From the NCBI GenBank assembly GCA_963770545.1, contig CAVYQF010000022.1:62001-126000 (forward strand): 64,000 nt of DNA. The letters are read 5' to 3'. The notes under the pieces are model-generated. The model was not told where the DNA came from and ran no database searches. It saw only the letters and a program-made list of their open reading frames with translations. Positions 1-7,530 of this stretch are shown here, one piece after another (the stretch's first letter is position 1; each line of letters begins with the position of its first letter). Source of the stretch: RYN-230 sp963770545. GTDB lineage: Bacteria; Actinomycetota; Actinomycetes; Streptosporangiales; Streptosporangiaceae. Position numbers and translations under genes: made by a program.

Positions 1-1136
1 CCGGCCCGATCCTGGAGGTCCGCCTCAGGGGCGCCGAACTGGCTGCCCCGCCCGAACGATCCTGTCCCGCCCGGCCCAATCGGCCCTGAGGCGCCCATCC
101 GGCGGTTTTCCGCGAGATACGCGGCCCGCTCGTCGTACGGGGCGCTGCGCGCCCGGCCGCGCTGCTGTGCCGCCGCCCCACCTGAGGGGAGGGCCAGCTG
201 GGCTCGCCCGGGCTGCCGGGAGGCCCGGCTCCGGGCGCCGTCGAGGGCGCCTGGCGGACCCGCGGTCAGCGCTGGGGCCTGCAAGGCGGAAGCGCTCAGG
301 GCCGCGCCCCCGGGGAGCGCGCCCGTGCTGGCGAGGGCGGCGGCGGCCGCGCTCCACCCGCCGGTGCCGCCGGAATCCGCCACCGGGTGGCTGGCCAGCT
401 CGTTGCCGGCCCGGTTCTTGGCCACGAGCCGGACCATCAGGGCGGCGGCCACCGCGACCACGCACGCGCCGTAGGACCAGGCGACAAAGCCTGAGAAGCC
501 GAAGAACGCCTTGGCCGGGCGGCCCGCGAGCAGGCCGTGCACCAGCCCGAAGATCCAGGCGGCGTAGGCCGAGGCGTGAATCACCCGCCAGGCCTTCGGC
601 GACATCCTCGCGGCCAGCCGGGCCCGGTAGATGCCGGTCATCATGATCACGATGAATATGTCGGACGCGACGGTCCCGAGACCGAGATAAAAAGTCCTGC
701 CTTTATCGAGGAAAGGGATCACGGCGTCGGCGGGCTGCGACCGGCCGACGATTATCTCGAGCACAATGTGAATAACCAGGAACGCAATTGCGCCGAAGCC
801 CATAGCGCGATGAAGCGCCTGTGCCGTAACCCGGGCACTGGGCTTCATAAAAATGCGGTCAGAGGCGACCAGCCCAATTCCAACTTCTGCGGTCAGCGCA
901 ATAAGTGCCAGAACTCCCGCGTAGTAAAGCAGGAAATGGTTAGTGCCCGCGACAACCGTGTGACCGGTCGTCGTCGCCGCAGCCGCGGCCGCGATGATCA
1001 CTGCGCCTATGACGACGGCGTTGAGGATCCACAACCACGCGTCTGACCTGGGTCGGGCCACCGTGTAGCCACGCCTCCCGCTGCTGGGAGCGGGGCGGCG
1101 TGACCGCCCAGCCGAACCGTCACCCTTCGCCGACAC
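1..1136 (-). CDS. Ferric-reductase-like / cytochrome b-type membrane protein (3' end outside window)
   Basis: Read on the minus strand from a GTG at 1136, preceded by GGGAGG with a 4-base spacer; the frame stays open to base 1, so the C-terminus is missing. About 80 residues in, a set of membrane helices carries four histidines (ALHRAMGF, LVIHIVLE, VIHASAY, GLVHGLL), the spacing of bis-haem ferric reductase or MsrQ-like membrane domains. An Ala/Gly/Pro-rich cytoplasmic tail follows. The likely role is transmembrane electron transfer with b-type haem. The fold assignment rests on histidine pattern and hydrophobicity; the electron acceptor is unknown. Confidence 0.75.
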   Translation of the reverse strand, partial: MSAKGDGSAGRSRRPAPSSGRRGYTVARPRSDAWLWILNAVVIGAVIIAAAAAATTTGHTVVAGTNHFLLYYAGVLALIALTAEVGIGLVASDRIFMKPSARVTAQALHRAMGFGAIAFLVIHIVLEIIVGRSQPADAVIPFLDKGRTFYLGLGTVASDIFIVIMMTGIYRARLAARMSPKAWRVIHASAYAAWIFGLVHGLLAGRPAKAFFGFSGFVAWSYGACVVAVAAALMVRLVAKNRAGNELASHPVADSGGTGGWSAAAAALASTGALPGGAALSASALQAPALTAGPPGALDGARSRASRQPGRAQLALPSGGAAAQQRGRARSAPYDERAAYLAENRRMGASGPIGPGGTGSFGRGSQFGAPEADLQDRA

Positions 1137-1799
1137 GTTGCCTCCCGGGAGGAGCTGCTCAGCTACCTACCATTGTCTGGCTACTAAAGACTGAATAGCT
1201 CTAGCATTGGCAACTTCGCCAACCCCGGGAGATCCCGCTTCTCTACCGGGCTGATGAGGATGCTATCGCGGGCGATTCCAGCTTCGCAACGAAACGATAT
1301 AGAAAGTGACGCACAATACCGTTACCGCACGTCAGCGCCGGGTTTCGGAAGGCGGCCGCACACCCGCGTGTGGCCCCTCGCGGGGCCTCTCACACGCCCT
1401 CCTGCGGCCCCTCGCTAAGCTCCCCGCACAACCCTCCTGCGGCCTCCCACACGCTCCGACGCGCGGCCTCCGCACGGCCCTCACGCGGGCTCCGCACGGC
1501 CCTCACGCGGGCTCCGCACGGCCCTCACGCGGGCTCCGCACGCCCGTCCACGCGGGCTCCGCACGGCCCTCACCGCTCCGCGCCCTCCCGCACCGGCCCT
1601 CACGCGGGCTCCCGCGCCCTCCCGCACCCGCGCTCGCACGCGGCCTCCCGCACGCGGCCTCCCGCACGCTCCCTCCCGCGGCCTCCCACATGGCCCTTCG
1701 CCGGGCCCTGGCGCCTCCCGGCGAGCCCGACCCGGTGCGGGGCCGCGGACGGGGCGAAAATGGGCTGCACGAAATGGGGGTGGCCGGTCACCATGAAGG
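1137..1799. other. Long intergenic region with lower-GC patch and minisatellite
   Basis: This gap lies between the divergent reductase-like gene and an acetyltransferase gene. Bases about 1170-1320 are clearly lower in GC than the surroundings and probably hold promoters. Bases about 1370-1700 are a GC-rich repetitive block. Open frames across it have no RBS and repeat-driven composition, so I call no gene. Confidence 0.5.
1466..1574. repeat. 22-bp tandem repeat (minisatellite)
   Basis: About five head-to-tail copies of a 22-bp unit reading CACGCGGGCTCCGCACGGCC plus two more bases, with small changes near 1540. Degenerate pieces of the unit continue to about 1690. No coding function is apparent. 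Confidence 0.8.
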
Positions 1800-2675
1800 A
1801 TGCCCTGGTTCCTGAGTGACAGCCTGTCCGAATATGCGGCCACGGCGGGTGGGCTGCTGTCCGAACGCCCCGCGGAGCACACCATCCTGCTCGGGGTCAT
1901 GGAGACGCTCCGGGCTGCCGGGCCGGCCGCTTACGGCGCTCGCGCACCCCTCTTCGGCTGGTGGCAGGAACCGGACGGCGAGGTCAGTGCGGCGTTCTTG
2001 CACACGCCGCCGTTCCCGGTGGTGCTGACCAGCGTGCCCGGGCCGGGCGCCGCGGCGGCCCTGGCCCAGGCGCTGGCCGCCCGGGCCCGCGCCGTGAACG
2101 GGGTGAACGCCGATCCGGCGGGCGCGGAAGCGTTCGCCTGCGCCTGGCACGAGGTGACCGGCGACGCCATCGAGTCGCACATGCGGAACCGGCTGTTCCG
2201 GCTCGGCGAGCTGCGCTGGCCCGACCCGCGCCCGGCGGGGCAGGCCCGGGTGGCCGGCCCGGCCGACCGGAGCCTGCTTATCGCCTGGTCGGAGGCGTTC
2301 CACCGGGAGGCGCAGTCCGGCCCCGAGGATTTGGTGTCCATGGTGGATGACCGGCTCTCCTACCAGGGCCTGACCCTGTGGGAAGACGCCGGGCAGCCAG
2401 TGTCCATGGCCGGGCTGACCCGGATGGCGGCCGGCCAGGTGCGGGTCGGCCCGGTGTACACCCCACCGGGCCTGCGGGGGAAGGGTTACGCGGGCGCCGT
2501 GACCTGCTCTGTGAGCCAGGCGGCCCGGGACGCCGGAGCCGGCCAGGTGCTGCTGTTCACCGACCTGGCCAACCCGACCAGCAACGCCCTGTACCAGCGG
2601 CTGGGCTACCAGGCGCTGGAGGACCGGGCCGTCTGGTCGTTCACCCGTTCACCGGCGGCCCGGACCGCCAGGTAG
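1800..2675 (+). CDS. GNAT-family N-acetyltransferase
   Basis: 291 residues. The acetyl-CoA-binding signature VYTPPGLRGKGYA lies at about residues 220-232, followed by the beta strand and alpha helix typical of motif B (LLFTDLANPTSNALYQRLGY). The N-terminal half resembles a degenerate GNAT fold, as in longer tandem-GNAT proteins. An in-frame stop lies just upstream (1794-1796), so 1800 is the earliest ATG; its RBS is weak. The gene converges on asd with about 60 bases between. Substrate unknown. Confidence 0.85.
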   Translation: MPWFLSDSLSEYAATAGGLLSERPAEHTILLGVMETLRAAGPAAYGARAPLFGWWQEPDGEVSAAFLHTPPFPVVLTSVPGPGAAAALAQALAARARAVNGVNADPAGAEAFACAWHEVTGDAIESHMRNRLFRLGELRWPDPRPAGQARVAGPADRSLLIAWSEAFHREAQSGPEDLVSMVDDRLSYQGLTLWEDAGQPVSMAGLTRMAAGQVRVGPVYTPPGLRGKGYAGAVTCSVSQAARDAGAGQVLLFTDLANPTSNALYQRLGYQALEDRAVWSFTRSPAARTAR

Positions 2676-2733
2676 TAGAGGGCTGGGGACCGACGGTCCT
2701 CGTTGCGTGCCTTGATCTTGATTTTTTGGGTGC

Positions 2734-3798
2734 TCAGAGCGCGGTGGCGACCAGCTCGGCGATCTGCGCGGTGTTCAGGGCCGCTCCCTTGCGCAGGTTG
2801 TCGCCGCAGACGAACAGGTCCACCGCGCGCGGGTCGTCCAGGGACCGGCGCACCCGGCCCACCCAGGTCGGGTCGGTGCCCACCACGTCGGCCGGAGTGG
2901 GGAACTCGCCGCGTTCCGGGTCGTCGTTGAGGACGACGCCGGGCGCCTCACTGAGCACCCGCTGCGCGCCGGCCCGGGTCACCTCGCGGCCGAAGACCGC
3001 GTGCACGGCGACCGAATGGGTGGTGATCACGGGCACCCGGACGCAGGTAGCGGTCACCCGGAGGTCGGGCAGGCCGAGGATTTTGCGGGACTCGTTGCGG
3101 ACCTTGAGTTCTTCCGACGACCAGCCGTCGGCCTTCAGCGACCCAGCCCAGGGCACCACGTTCAGCGCGAGCGGGGCGGGGAACGGCCCGAAGTCGCCGA
3201 CCACGGCGCGCAGATCCCCGGCCCGCTGCCCGAGCATCCGCGCCCCGGCGATCTTGTCCATTTGAGCGTACAGGGTGTCGATCCCGGCCTGGCCCGCGCC
3301 CGAGGCGGCCTGGTAGGAGCTCACCACCATCTCTTCCAGGCCGTACGCGCGGTGCAACGCCGCGACCGCGACGATCAGCGAGAGCGTGGTGCAGTTCGGG
3401 TTGGCGATGATGCCCTTGGGGCGATTCGCGGCGTCCCCGGGGTTCACCTCGGGCACCACCAGCGGGACCTCCGGGTCCATCCGGAACGCCCCCGAGTTGT
3501 CCACCACCACGGCGCCGAACCCCGCCGCGACGGGGGCCCACCGCCCGGAGATCTCGTCGGGCACGTCGAACATGGCCACGTCGACGCCGTCGAACACCTC
3601 GGGGGCCAGCGCCAGGACCTCGAGGTCGGCGCCACGGACCCGCAGGTGCCGGCCCGCTGACCGGGGCGAGGCAATCAGCCGGACCTCACCCCACACGTCG
3701 TCACGGGTGGACAGCAGGTCCAGCATGACCGTGCCGACGGCACCGGTCGCGCCCACCACGGCGAGTGTCGGCTTGGCGGCGGCGGGGCGGGCACTCAC
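2734..3798 (-). CDS. asd: Aspartate-semialdehyde dehydrogenase
   Basis: 354 residues. It reduces aspartyl phosphate to aspartate semialdehyde, the branch point to lysine/diaminopimelate, threonine and methionine. Seen: N-terminal NADP-binding GATGAVG, the active-site cysteine in NPNCTT, the conserved SSYQAASGAGQ stretch and a C-terminal HSVAVHA with the catalytic histidine. The GTG start overlaps the lysC stop by four bases (GTGA), so the two genes are translationally coupled. Cytoplasmic. Confidence 0.96.
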   Translation of the reverse strand: MSARPAAAKPTLAVVGATGAVGTVMLDLLSTRDDVWGEVRLIASPRSAGRHLRVRGADLEVLALAPEVFDGVDVAMFDVPDEISGRWAPVAAGFGAVVVDNSGAFRMDPEVPLVVPEVNPGDAANRPKGIIANPNCTTLSLIVAVAALHRAYGLEEMVVSSYQAASGAGQAGIDTLYAQMDKIAGARMLGQRAGDLRAVVGDFGPFPAPLALNVVPWAGSLKADGWSSEELKVRNESRKILGLPDLRVTATCVRVPVITTHSVAVHAVFGREVTRAGAQRVLSEAPGVVLNDDPERGEFPTPADVVGTDPTWVGRVRRSLDDPRAVDLFVCGDNLRKGAALNTAQIAELVATAL

Positions 3799-4316
3799 CG
3801 GCCCGTCCCCCCGTACACCACGGCCTCGACCTCGCTGGCGTCCAGGTCGAAGGCCCGGTGCGCGGCGGTGACCGCGACGTCCACGTCTTTCTGGTCCACT
3901 ACCACCGAGATCCTGATCTCCGAGGTGGAGATCATCTCGATGTTGACTGCGGCGTCGGCGAGCGCACCGAAGAAGGTGGCGCTCACCCCGGGGTGAGAGC
4001 GCATGCCCGCGCCGATCAGCGACACCTTGCCGATCCGGTCGTCGTAGAGCAGCGTATCGAAGCCGATCTCCGGGCGGATGCCGTTCAGCGCCGCCACGGC
4101 GACGTGCCCGTCGTCGCGGGGCAGCGTGAACGAGATGTCGGTGCGGCCCGTGGTGGCAGCGGAGATGTTCTGCACGATCATGTCGATGTTGATGCCGGCC
4201 GCGGCCACGGTGCGGAAGATCTGCGCGGCGACGCCCACTTTGTCGGGGACGCCGGCCACCGTGATCTTCGCCTCGCTCCGGTCGTGCGCAACTCCGGAGA
4301 TGATCGCCTGCTCCAC
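3795..4316 (-). CDS. lysC: Aspartate kinase beta subunit from an internal in-frame start
   Basis: Actinobacterial and Bacillus lysC genes are known to encode a separate regulatory beta subunit from an internal start. Here an in-frame GTG at 4316 is preceded by GGAGG with a 9-base spacer and yields about 173 residues beginning VEQAIISGVAHD, covering both ACT domains. Length and position match known beta subunits. The internal RBS is seen directly; its use is inferred. Confidence 0.65.
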   Translation of the reverse strand: MEQAIISGVAHDRSEAKITVAGVPDKVGVAAQIFRTVAAAGINIDMIVQNISAATTGRTDISFTLPRDDGHVAVAALNGIRPEIGFDTLLYDDRIGKVSLIGAGMRSHPGVSATFFGALADAAVNIEMISTSEIRISVVVDQKDVDVAVTAAHRAFDLDASEVEAVVYGGTGR

Positions 4317-5072
4317 TCCGGCCGCCTCCGTTTCCTCGTTGGCTTCGCTGATCGTGGTGCCCGTGCGGTTGCTGAACGACGACCTCACGTGGATCGGCAT
4401 CCCGTAACGCCGGGCGTACTCCACGCACCGCAACTGGAGGATCTTGGCCCCGGACGCGGCCATCTCCAGCATCTCCTCGTAGCTGATCCACGGGATCCGG
4501 CGGGCGGTCCGGACGATCCGGGGATCGGCGGTGAACACCCCGTCCACGTCGGTGTAGATCTCGCAGATATCGGCCTCCAGGGCCGCGGCCAGGGCCACGG
4601 CCGTGGTGTCAGTGCCGCCCCGGCCGAGGGTGGTGACGTCCTTGCTGTTCTGTGACACACCCTGGAAGCCGGCCACGATCGGGATGGCCCCGTCGGCCAG
4701 CGCGCCGGTGATCCGGCCCGGGGTCACGTCGATGATCCGGGCCCTGCCGTGGGCGGAGTCGGTGATCACTCCCGCCTGGGACCCGGTGAACGAGCGTGCT
4801 TCCAGGCCGAGGTTGGCGATCGCCATGGCCAGCAGGGCCATCGAGATCCGCTCGCCCGCGGTGAGCAGCATGTCCAGTTCGCGGCCCGGGGGGAGCGGGC
4901 TGACCTGCGCGGCCAGGTCGATGAGTTCATCGGTGGTGTCGCCCATGGCGGAGACCACCACGACGACGGAATGCCCGGCCTTGCGGGTCGCGACGATACG
5001 CTGCGCCACCCGCTTGATGCCGTCGGCGTCGGCCACCGAGGATCCACCGTACTTCTGTACGACAAGCGCCAC
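3795..5072 (-). CDS. lysC: Aspartate kinase (alpha subunit)
   Basis: 425 residues from GTG 5072, which gives the standard N-terminus ALVVQKYGGSSVADA; GGGAGGAG lies about 10 bases upstream. An upstream in-frame extension to 5198 lacks this support. The kinase domain covers about residues 1-250; two ACT domains at the C-terminus should bind lysine and threonine for feedback control (known of the family). It catalyses phosphorylation of aspartate, the step before Asd, and is co-transcribed with asd. The gene also contains the beta-subunit start described separately. Confidence 0.96.
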   Translation of the reverse strand: MALVVQKYGGSSVADADGIKRVAQRIVATRKAGHSVVVVVSAMGDTTDELIDLAAQVSPLPPGRELDMLLTAGERISMALLAMAIANLGLEARSFTGSQAGVITDSAHGRARIIDVTPGRITGALADGAIPIVAGFQGVSQNSKDVTTLGRGGTDTTAVALAAALEADICEIYTDVDGVFTADPRIVRTARRIPWISYEEMLEMAASGAKILQLRCVEYARRYGMPIHVRSSFSNRTGTTISEANEETEAAGVEQAIISGVAHDRSEAKITVAGVPDKVGVAAQIFRTVAAAGINIDMIVQNISAATTGRTDISFTLPRDDGHVAVAALNGIRPEIGFDTLLYDDRIGKVSLIGAGMRSHPGVSATFFGALADAAVNIEMISTSEIRISVVVDQKDVDVAVTAAHRAFDLDASEVEAVVYGGTGR

Positions 5073-5169
5073 AGGTGGGCCGCTCCTCCCGATCCGGCTG
5101 CTGGCGGGTTGAGTGTACCTACCCCAGGCTGGAACTCCGGTCTGGTTTTCTCCCGGGGGTGCCTGGCGG

Positions 5170-5736
5170 TCAGGCGAGCGAGGACTCCTCGGAGACATCC
5201 AGCATGGCGTGGGCCAGCACCGCGTGCAGGGCCCGCAGCGCCGCGCTGCCGTGCGTCCCCCAGTGGTTGACGTAGGAGTATTGCCACCACCACAGGGCTT
5301 CCAGGGACCGGCCGGCCTCGTAGTGCTGCAGGCCGTGGATCAGGTCCGCCGCGACCGCGGCCAGGTCGTCAGACAGGCGGAATGGGGTAAGCCCGGTATC
5401 GGAATAGGGGTCGAACAGCTCGGCGTACTCGTCGTAGTCAGCCAGCCGCCGCGCCAGGCCGGACCGGAGCGAGTCCAGGTCCGGGTCGGCGCCCACGTCG
5501 GGCTCCCAGTTGTCGGGAAGGATGACGTCCTTGCTCGCGCCGAGCTGCGCGCCGGCCAGCAGGATCTGCGAGACCTCCAGGAGCAGCAACGGAACCGCCT
5601 CGTCGCCTCCCTCACCATGGGCCAGGGCCGCGACCCCGTCGAGGAAGTCGCGGGCCTGCCCGGCGATCCGGTCGGCCAGCGGGTGCCAGCCCTCGCTCGC
5701 GGGAGTGGGCGGTGATCCTTGGTCAGCAGTGCTCAT
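5170..5736 (-). CDS. DUF5063 family protein
   Basis: 188 residues, acidic and mostly helical, no signal peptide or membrane segment. It matches in length and position the DUF5063 proteins found between recR and lysC in actinobacteria. The aromatic motif ALWWWQYSYVNHWGTHG near residues 140-160 is the most distinctive part. ATG 5736 has GAGGGA just upstream. Function is unknown; the recR-ybaB-dnaX neighbourhood does not define it. Confidence 0.8.
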   Translation of the reverse strand: MSTADQGSPPTPASEGWHPLADRIAGQARDFLDGVAALAHGEGGDEAVPLLLLEVSQILLAGAQLGASKDVILPDNWEPDVGADPDLDSLRSGLARRLADYDEYAELFDPYSDTGLTPFRLSDDLAAVAADLIHGLQHYEAGRSLEALWWWQYSYVNHWGTHGSAALRALHAVLAHAMLDVSEESSLA

Positions 5737-5876
5737 GGTTCCCTCGCAGCCTGGGTCGGGTCCTGCGGGTCGCTGGGCCTCGCTCAGGGGTCCCCAGCCT
5801 GCCTGTCCTCCGGCCCCGTTTCATGGGACACGCCGCGCTGCTGGAGGCGCGCTGAGCATTACGACCCCCAGGTATG

Positions 5877-5955
5877 CCTGCATGTCGGGCTTCTGCACGT
5901 CGGAGTTCTGCGTGCCGGGCTTCTGCACGTCGCAGTTCTGCGTGTCGGACTTGGG
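5877..5955. repeat. 30-bp direct repeat between DUF5063 and recR genes
   Basis: About two and a half copies of a 30-bp unit built from two similar halves around GGGCTTCTGCACGTCG and AGTTCTGCGTGTCGG. It lies between the recR stop and the DUF5063 start, in sequence with no supported gene. Confidence 0.65.
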
Positions 5956-5975
5956 GGGGTCGGCGCGCACCGGGA

Positions 5976-6575
5976 TCAGACATCGAGCAGCCGCCGTCCC
6001 TCGAATGCCCGGCCCAGCGTGACCTCGTCCGCATACTCCAGATCGCCGCCGACGGGCAGCCCGCTGGCCGGCCTGGTCACCCGGAGGCCCAGCGGTTTGA
6101 GCAGCCGGGCCAGGTAGGTGGCGGTCGCCTCGCCCTCCAGGTTGGGGTCGGTGGCCAGGATGACCTCAGTCACCGCGCCGTCGGACAGCCGTGCCATCAG
6201 CTCCCTGGTGCGCAGGTCCTCCGGGCCGATACCGTCGATCGGGCTGATCGCCCCGCCAAGCACGTGGTAGCGGCCCCGGAACTCGCGGATCTTCTCGATC
6301 GCGGCGACGTCCTTGGGTTCCTCGACCACGCAGATGACGGCCGGGTCGCGGCGCGTATCACGGCAGATGCGGCACTCGTCCTCCTCGGCGACGTTGCCGC
6401 AGATCCGGCAGAACCGGACCCGCTCGGTCACCTCGACCAGCACCGACGCCAGCCGGCGGACGTCCGTGGCGTCGGTCGCGAGCAGGTAGAACGCGATGCG
6501 CTGCGCGCCTTTAGGACCGACGCCCGGCAGCCTGCCTAGTTCGTCGATGAGGTTCTGGACGATCCCTTCGTACAC
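5976..6575 (-). CDS. recR: Recombination mediator RecR
   Basis: 199 residues, normal for RecR. The N-terminal helix-hairpin-helix reads LPGVGPKGAQRIAFYLL (about residues 15-31), the four-cysteine zinc finger is FCRICG...ECRICRD (about 55-72), and a Toprim domain follows with PNLEGEATATYLARLL. It acts with RecF/RecO in loading RecA at gapped DNA. It lies 8 bases after the ybaB-type gene and is probably co-transcribed with it, as in many bacteria. Confidence 0.97.
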   Translation of the reverse strand: MYEGIVQNLIDELGRLPGVGPKGAQRIAFYLLATDATDVRRLASVLVEVTERVRFCRICGNVAEEDECRICRDTRRDPAVICVVEEPKDVAAIEKIREFRGRYHVLGGAISPIDGIGPEDLRTRELMARLSDGAVTEVILATDPNLEGEATATYLARLLKPLGLRVTRPASGLPVGGDLEYADEVTLGRAFEGRRLLDV

Positions 6576-6583
6576 GTGGGCGC

Positions 6584-7018
6584 TCAGCCGCGCAGGTCGC
6601 CGCCGCCACGCGGCTCGCCGCCATGGGGCTGGCCCGGGAAGTCCCCGATGCCCGGAATCCCGGGCATGCCGGGCACGTCGCCCGCACCGCCGAGCGCCCC
6701 GATGCCGGACGCGAGTGGCCCCATCTTCTCCTGCTGCAGCTCGCCCGCGGCCCGGTTGGCGTCCCGGACCGCCGCGAGGACCAGGTCGGCCACGGTCTGC
6801 GCCGTTTCGGCCGGGTCAGAGCTGTCGATGGCGGCCGGGCTGATCGTCAGGTCCACCAGGTCGCCCTGCCCGTTGACCTTGGCCTTCACCAGGCCACCGC
6901 CCGCAGTGCCCTCGACCACCGCGTCGGCGAGTTCCTGCTGCGCGCTCATAAGCTGGTCCTGCATCTGCTGCGCTGCCGCGAGCAGTTGCTGCATATCGAT
7001 CTGGCCGCCAGGATCCAC
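6584..7018 (-). CDS. YbaB/EbfC family nucleoid-associated protein
   Basis: 144 residues from GTG 7018, with GAGGG 4 bases upstream. The core MQQLLAAAQQMQDQLM begins near residue 9 and the conserved VVEGTAGGGLVKAKVNGQG strand region follows. A Gly/Pro-rich C-terminal tail (from about residue 110) is longer than in E. coli YbaB, as usual in actinobacteria. Known family members bind DNA as dimers. Upstream partner of recR in a likely operon. Confidence 0.93.
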   Translation of the reverse strand: MDPGGQIDMQQLLAAAQQMQDQLMSAQQELADAVVEGTAGGGLVKAKVNGQGDLVDLTISPAAIDSSDPAETAQTVADLVLAAVRDANRAAGELQQEKMGPLASGIGALGGAGDVPGMPGIPGIGDFPGQPHGGEPRGGGDLRG

Positions 7019-7239
7019 TGTGCCCTCACTCGTTACCGTCTGCCCGCACCTTCGCGCGGCGACTCAGACGCCCGCCGTGCCGCCCCGGTCCGGGCCGGTG
7101 CACGGGCCTGTCAGTTCGAGCCTAAGGCCTGCGGGACACCCCGGGCGCATCGCCTCGCGAATGGCGTTGCGCGGCAAGGTTGGGTATCTCAGGCGCCTCG
7201 CTGGCCCCAGGGCTCACGCCAGTCTCGCAGACCGTGGTC

Positions 7240-7365
7240 GAGTCCCGGCAGCCCGCCAGTCAGAGTCCCGGCAGCCCGCCAGTCAGGTGCCTGAAACCCG
7301 TGGTGGGGGTCCAGGAGCCCGTGGTCGGGGGTCCAGGAGCCCGTGGTCAGGGTCCCGTAGCCCCC
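7240..7365. repeat. Two adjacent short tandem repeats
   Basis: Bases 7240-7286 hold two copies of a 23-bp unit (AGTCCCGGCAGCCCGCCAGT plus CAG). Bases about 7293-7365 hold two to three copies of a 22-24-bp unit containing GTCCAGGAGCCCGTGGTC. Both are non-coding. Confidence 0.75.
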
Positions 7366-7400
7366 TTTTGCCCCATCGAACACGCCAGTCACACGCCCGG

Positions 7401-7454
7401 TTCGTGATCAACTGATTGGTGCTGTCATGACAGCACCAATCAGTTGATCACGAA
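7401..7454. terminator. Perfect 54-bp palindrome downstream of dnaX
   Basis: Two 27-base arms are exact reverse complements with no spacer; the centre reads GCTGTCATGACAGC and the ends TTCGTGATCAACTG / CAGTTGATCACGAA. As RNA it would form a very stable hairpin about 80 bases after the dnaX stop, without a U-tract. A terminator is the simplest reading; a protein-binding or extrusion site is an alternative. Confidence 0.6.
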
Positions 7455-7530
7455 CACAGGACGCACCCCTCGCAGGCACATTGGCAACACCAGCCACTCA
7501 TGCCAGAGCAACTGTAGCGACTAGACACGC

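Larger units (their letters stand above)
7019..7530. other. Intergenic region with minisatellites and a perfect 54-bp palindrome
   Basis: About 510 bases between the dnaX 3' end and the ybaB-type gene start (both minus). It contains two short tandem repeats (7240-7365) and a long palindrome (7401-7454), listed separately. I see no credible gene: open frames here have no RBS and follow the repeats. Confidence 0.6.

Noticed and set aside
1306..1900. Open frames on both strands across the 1.3-1.9 kb region
   Set aside because: They are produced by the 22-bp GC-rich repeat, overlap one another in several frames and have no RBS.
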